This document shows positions 59,601 through 64,000 of a DNA stretch of 64,000 nt, one piece after another; position 1 is the first letter of the stretch; each line of letters begins with the position of its first letter. The stretch spans positions 64,826,984 to 64,890,983 of the forward strand of contig NC_088300.1 in the NCBI RefSeq assembly GCF_032854445.1, read 5' to 3'. Both the position numbers and the translations under genes were made by a program. The stretch is from Liolophura sinensis (taxonomy: Eukaryota > Mollusca > Polyplacophora > Chitonida > Chitonidae). The notes below the pieces were generated by a model. That model searched no databases. It had not been told where the DNA came from and worked only from the letters and a program-made list of their open reading frames with translations.

Positions 59601-62600
59601 CAACTTGTCTTCCTAATATAAATGTTATTGGTGTTTTTGCCAAGAAATTCTACTTTTGGTTAATGTCCACATATCTTGAATGACCATTATAGCAAAAATG
59701 TACACCCAGATACATGTACATATATTTTCTTTGTGCTGTTCCTGTTTTGTTACAGCTGTACAAAAGCATATGTCCTGAGATACATAAAGGGTATGTCTGC
59801 ATTTTTAATACCCATGTGGGATGTGAAATAAGCTATCTGTGACATAAATATGCATGCGTACATTGTTTTAGCGTACAGCCCTGGGATTTATACAGACTGA
59901 GCAGTTTGATGAACTAGAACAGCTGTTTACCCCTGAGGAGTTATGGCCCCTGAAACCACTTATTGTCCTGATTGGCTGGAATCACTGCTACACCTCAACC
60001 AATGCAAGACGGCTTCTGTCTGTTCTGCGGACTGATCAGGTATTTTGCTCGACATAATGAAGATATCACAATTATAACTTTATGTCATACTCCTGCTCAG
60101 CCAGCTGCAATTTCAGTATGTGAAAAACCAACGCAACCTCATTACAAATGAAATGTTACATTTTTTTTATATCTGTACACAGCTCAAGTCATGGATAGAA
60201 TTGTTATTACTGGGCTCTCATTTTCAACATGAAGTCTCTGACAAGATGCTAAATGTTCACAGTTGTTATTTATTCCAAACAGTAGCAGATACATGTAAAT
60301 AATCATGTTTTAATTAATTGATGACAGAAAGGGCTGATGCAGCACTGTTCAGTCTTTTGATTGAAACCAGTTTATTTTATTTATTTATTTGATCGGGGTT
60401 TTATACTGTACGAGAGAATATTTCACCTACATGTATATAACAATAGCCAGCATTATGGTTGGAGGAAACCGGGCAGAAGCCCACAACCATCTGCAGGTTG
60501 CTGACAGGCCTTCCCATGTTCGACTGGAGAGCCTTGATTCTAACCACAGGGGGCCCCAAGGTCACATTGTACTATGTAGACTTGATATTGTTTCTAGTTT
60601 TCCGCACCAATCTCTACTTTTGTAATAGATATTTTGTAGTATGTATACCTTGATTTCAATGATTTGTATTTGATAGTATGATCTTATGCTTCAGATTGTG
60701 AGTAAGTCTGGTGCTTTGGACAGATGTTGTAACAAACTGGCCTATCAGCTGGACCTCATTGAATGGTGTCTGGAGAAAACAAGGTACAGTATGTCACTGA
60801 GCTTACAATATGAGGAAGAGGTATTACCTGGGTCATGGGTGCTCCTACAGCTTGAACATCTCTTCCTTGTTCAACATGGAAACTAGTACCTTCATAAGGC
60901 AATTATCTAATGTGGTTTTATAAGATTTTGAAACGGTCTTCCTGAAAAATAGTTTGTCAGATACCTGATAAGATTGGCTGATTTACTAAAGGCGTTCCAG
61001 TTTCCACCCCTTATAATTCTGATCACTGTTATACAAATGAAAAATTCCTGAATAAACATCAGTCAATAAATAAATACTAAGAAATACATTCTACATTTTC
61101 TCCAGACTCCGAGAACAAAAGAAGACCTCCAGCTGTGGACAAAAGGCTACTGATTTGTTCCGCACACTGGAGAGCCACTCGGTTCTATATGTCCTTCATC
61201 ATGCCGCTAAGCTCTCCTCATTGGATGAGACAGAGGTGCTGGGGTTGCTGGAGAGAACACCCAACCACACAGAAACCAGTAAGTATGTTGTCTCTTTAAC
61301 CCAACCACATGTAAACCACACAGAAACCAATAAGTGTGTTTTCACATTTGGCCAAACACATGCATACCACAGAAAAACCAATAAGTGTGTTTTCACATTC
61401 ACCAAACCACATGTAAACCACACAGAAACCGATAAGTGTGTTTTCACATTCACCAAACCACATGTAAACCACACAGAAACCAGGACCTGTGTTGTCACAT
61501 TTACCCAACCACACAGACACCAGGACGTGTGTTTTCACATTTACCCAATCAGACAAAAACCAGTAAGGGTGGCATAAGATCTACCCAAAATAGACCAGTA
61601 TGTCTCTTATCAAACCCACTCAGCCACATAGAAAATCATCAGATTAATACAATCATATACATATCAGTAAGCCTGTTGTCAGCTACATAGAAAGTCTGTT
61701 GTCAGAGCCAACCACACTGTCTTACAGAAACTAATAGGTCTGTTATCATAATCATCCAATCAGAAAGAAGATCTTCAGACTCACCCAGCCACAGAGAAAC
61801 TTGTAAATCTCTCAACGGATCAACAAAATCAAAGTGAACATTAAGTCTGTCTTCTTATGTAACTGTAAGGTGATCCACTGAATAACCAAAGAAAAGAGAT
61901 ACAAAGAAAATAAGTTGTAATGCAAAAAATGTGAAGGGATTCTTAGTAATTAAGTTGGTAATTTTCATACCTACAGCAAAGTATGCCATGTATCTTAAAC
62001 AATAACTATCTTAAGTGTTCTTGTTTCATTTTTTTCTTTACTGCAGTGAATGATAACCTCAGCACGAGAACAGTGAGGTTTGCTGATGAGAATGTGGAAA
62101 ATGGGGACCAGGAGGGAATTCAGCCAATCAGCTTAGAGCAAGAGAGGGACATCTCCATATACAGAAGTTACTGTGCCTTAAAGAATGTCATGCATGCTAT
62201 AAAGACTTGCTTAGATTATGCTCATGTTGATCTCATGAACCCAACTCAGAAGAAAGTAAGACGGAAACTCTCATCAACCAGTATGAGTAGTACTGTGAGG
62301 GAGTCTGTTCAGAGTGACCTTGGTGATCAGGCATCGACCTCTGCTACAGACCTTGACCTTCAAGATGGTGCTCAATTCCAGGAGTTTTACAACAGGGATA
62401 TTTGGTCAAAATTGGAAGCTGTTAAGGAGCATTTATCAGAAGTCTTTCCCTTGACATTTCGTCTTGAAATTTTAGAGAATATATTTTCGTTATTATTTAT
62501 CACTCATAAGGACATTCAAGAATCGCTGCAGTCGGACTCAGAAAGTGGAGACGCTGGAGTTGAGGATGTTAAGTCATCACCTGGTGTTGATCATCAAAAC

Positions 62601-63963
62601 TTTAGTAATATTATCTCTGATGATGACTCATCAAAGACAAAATCAGAAAGCTCACAGAAAGTTGGCACTGTTGTCTCAGCAGCCATGACAGCTAGCGCGG
62701 AATCACATCCATCTACTTTAGACTTTGACGAACCATTTGAAAGTATTTATGCAAAAGAGATGAAGGGCAAAAAGGCTGGAGAGCAAACAAAAACCCCATT
62801 AGTGCCCAACGGAAAGCCGAAGTTAAAACCATTAAAACTGAGGGATGACCTTCAGTTTGTCAGACCGAGGTCGCCTGCAGTAGATAGTAGTCAGCCGATT
62901 TCTGCTACAAGTACGCTAAGCACTGGCAGCGTACAAAGTTTGTTCAGACTGGGTTTCATGACAAATGAGTATGTTGTGAGGGATTTACTGCATATTCTAC
63001 GCGACTGCCTTTTTGAGCTGAACACAGTGAAATTTCGACTTGCCGGCAAAGATCGAGACACGAGCACAGCAGACAAGAAATCTCTTCCGCTGAAAATTAA
63101 CGCAGAAACAGAACGGCGTTTAACAAAGGTTGTGCCGTGTGCTGTGAGCCCTGACAAACTACAGAAGCGGACATCACGACTGACTCAGTTTGTAAGTGAG
63201 GCGCAGTGGCGGTATCAGCTCGTGGCTCACCCTGACATTCCCAAACAGCCGGGTCATGTGCTTACAGAAACTGTGCTGCCCGAGACTAACAGTTCTGACG
63301 AGGACTATGAAGACAGGTGTCAAGAGACAGAAAAACGGCGGGTTAAACGTATCTTCAAAAGTGGACACAATTGTTCAGATGAAACCGGTGGTGGTAAGGA
63401 TGTACTTGTAGTAAGGTTGTGTCTAGCTGCGACAATCTTTAGGGACACAGGTTTATCACTGATCTTTGAATTATTAGATACGCATGAGGTTCTTCCAGCC
63501 TTGCACAGGGAATTTTGGTCTTGATGCATTCTTGTTGGAGTTAAGCAAGTCACTGTATTTGTATGGAGATCGAGGTGGTGTAACATGAAGTTAGCTAGGG
63601 ATATGTGGATCAGTTCCTTTCTAAACTCTGGGGCTTTACCCCAGACACTCCAATTTTCACAACAAATGAAACAGCTCATTTTGCAAGTGAAACGTTTTAA
63701 GTATAGCTCGAAACACCTGTCAGTCAGCCTTGGTTTTTAATATGGTTTGTGCAGTTATCTAATTTTCCAGGCTAAAAATTTATATATAATTTGCATTGAC
63801 TTATTGAATTACAGCGTTATCTAATAGTATTGCAAAGCTACATGAGCTAAGGTCATGATCTGAAAACATTTGAATGTATTGACAGGGGAGACAACTGGCA
63901 GTCAGTACACTGATGGTGGATATGACAGCTCACGGCAGAGACGAGCACGATCTTCCAGCCGAC
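53617..63963 (+). CDS. ZFYVE26: Spastizin, 5' part (zinc finger FYVE domain-containing protein 26)
   Basis: Exons: 53617-53837, 55049-55136, 56226-56315, 58497-59168, 59872-60039, 60695-60783, 61106-61278, 62047-63393, and 63886 to a donor after 63963 (c|gtaagt). Phases all agree; about 975 residues are in the window and the gene continues to the right. Matches to ZFYVE26 in order: a start with L-F-Q-Y-F-C-D-N-L and R-W-E-V-A-A-S-C-V (human has F-F-C-E-C-L and E-W-E-L-A-Q-A-C-V), L-I-G-W-N-H-C, H-S-V-L-Y-V-L-H-H, L-E-N-I-F-S-L-L, S-E-A-Q-W-R. The FYVE domain is near the C-terminus of the family (~2500 aa) and is outside. Spastizin works with spatacsin and AP-5 in lysosome/endosome maintenance and in autophagic lysosome reformation, and has a reported cytokinesis role. 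The acidic, Ser-rich part of the large exon is poorly conserved. The first donor (aaaag|gtcttt) is weak but phase-consistent. Confidence 0.9.
55637..55863 (+). mobile_element. MITE copy 4
   Basis: It begins taccctaattcttctaatttttgagacacctggtctgctc and ends attagaacaaataggg, with the same interior as copy 1. It lies in ZFYVE26 intron 2. Confidence 0.8.
56316..58496 (+). other. ZFYVE26 intron 3
   Basis: A 2.2-kb intron between phase-0 exons. No coding exon, SINE or tandem array stands out. It includes a short tract related to the second SINE family or its tail (gaatgaataaatgaatgaatgattatggcttaacgcc near 56500). Confidence 0.5.
60375..60550 (-). mobile_element. SINE, minus strand, in ZFYVE26 intron
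   Basis: Inverted tail (tttatttatttatttgatcggggttttatactgtacgagagaatatttcacc) and body (ggttggaggaaaccgggcagaagcccacaaccatctgcaggttgctgac), antisense to the host gene. Confidence 0.82.
61255..61562 (+). repeat. 51-bp tandem array across a ZFYVE26 exon/intron border
   Basis: Copies of a unit like accacacagaaaccaataagtgtgttttcacattcaccaaaccacatgtaa recur at about 51-bp steps (ccacagaaacc-type marks near 61265, 61316, 61367, 61418, 61469). The first copy contains the true donor of the exon 61106-61278 (aaacca|gtaagt). Later copies read aaaccaataagt, without GT, until a gtaagg-type site returns at 61563. Confidence 0.88.
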
Positions 63964-64000
63964 GTAAGTCTGTGGGAACATCGAAAGTTGCAAAGCTCAC

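Noticed and set aside
61983-63524. 513-aa ORF taken as a separate gene
   Set aside because: Its middle is the large ZFYVE26 exon 62047-63393; both ends are intron read through GT/AG sites.

Overview
This is eukaryotic genomic DNA: AT-rich, with short coding exons in long introns bounded by GT/AG. It is littered with tRNA-derived SINEs that share a tail (a 'tataagtgaaatattcttgagtacggcgtaaaacaccaatcaaataaata' type of end), plus palindromic MITEs and minisatellites. That SINE tail and the many 'tacatgta' strings suggest a lophotrochozoan, most likely a mollusc; a brachiopod cannot be excluded. I found no rRNA, intact tRNA, CRISPR, bacterial operon or autonomous transposon protein.

Five protein genes, plus a sixth small ORF, can be assembled from exons whose splice phases agree. 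(1) 45-8188, plus: the 3' part of a leishmanolysin-like (M8) metallopeptidase with a Thr/Ser-rich linker, an extra ectodomain and a C-terminal membrane anchor. (2) 15127-28297, plus: a complete 13-exon gene for an 830-aa protein with an N-terminal macro-like domain followed by three TIR domains; a likely 5' noncoding exon ends at 12811. (3) 32.4-36.9 kb, plus: a small transcription unit whose exons carry two separate ORFs, a 59-aa single-pass membrane protein and NDUFB1 of respiratory complex I. (4) 41898-53016, minus: complete NEK2 kinase (538 aa, nine coding exons), with PP1-docking and KEN-box motifs. (5) 53617 to the right edge, plus: the first ~975 residues of ZFYVE26 (spastizin).

NEK2 and ZFYVE26 are head to head across about 600 bp holding a CHR-like element and two CCAAT boxes 33 bp apart, the usual layout of a G2/M promoter. 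The NDUFB1 first exon holds an exact 14-base match to the CTCF core. The rest is introns and intergenic DNA with SINEs, two-ended foldback elements, at least one MITE family in four copies, and tandem arrays of 21, 30, 40, 51, 104 and 125 bp.

The most interesting item is the macro-TIR-TIR-TIR gene. TIR domains can be NAD-cleaving enzymes and macro domains bind ADP-ribose derivatives, so one polypeptide may both make and sense a nucleotide signal, much like the bacterial Thoeris defence pair. The first TIR has Gln where the catalytic Glu is expected; the second and third keep Glu. Function is inferred from sequence reading alone.
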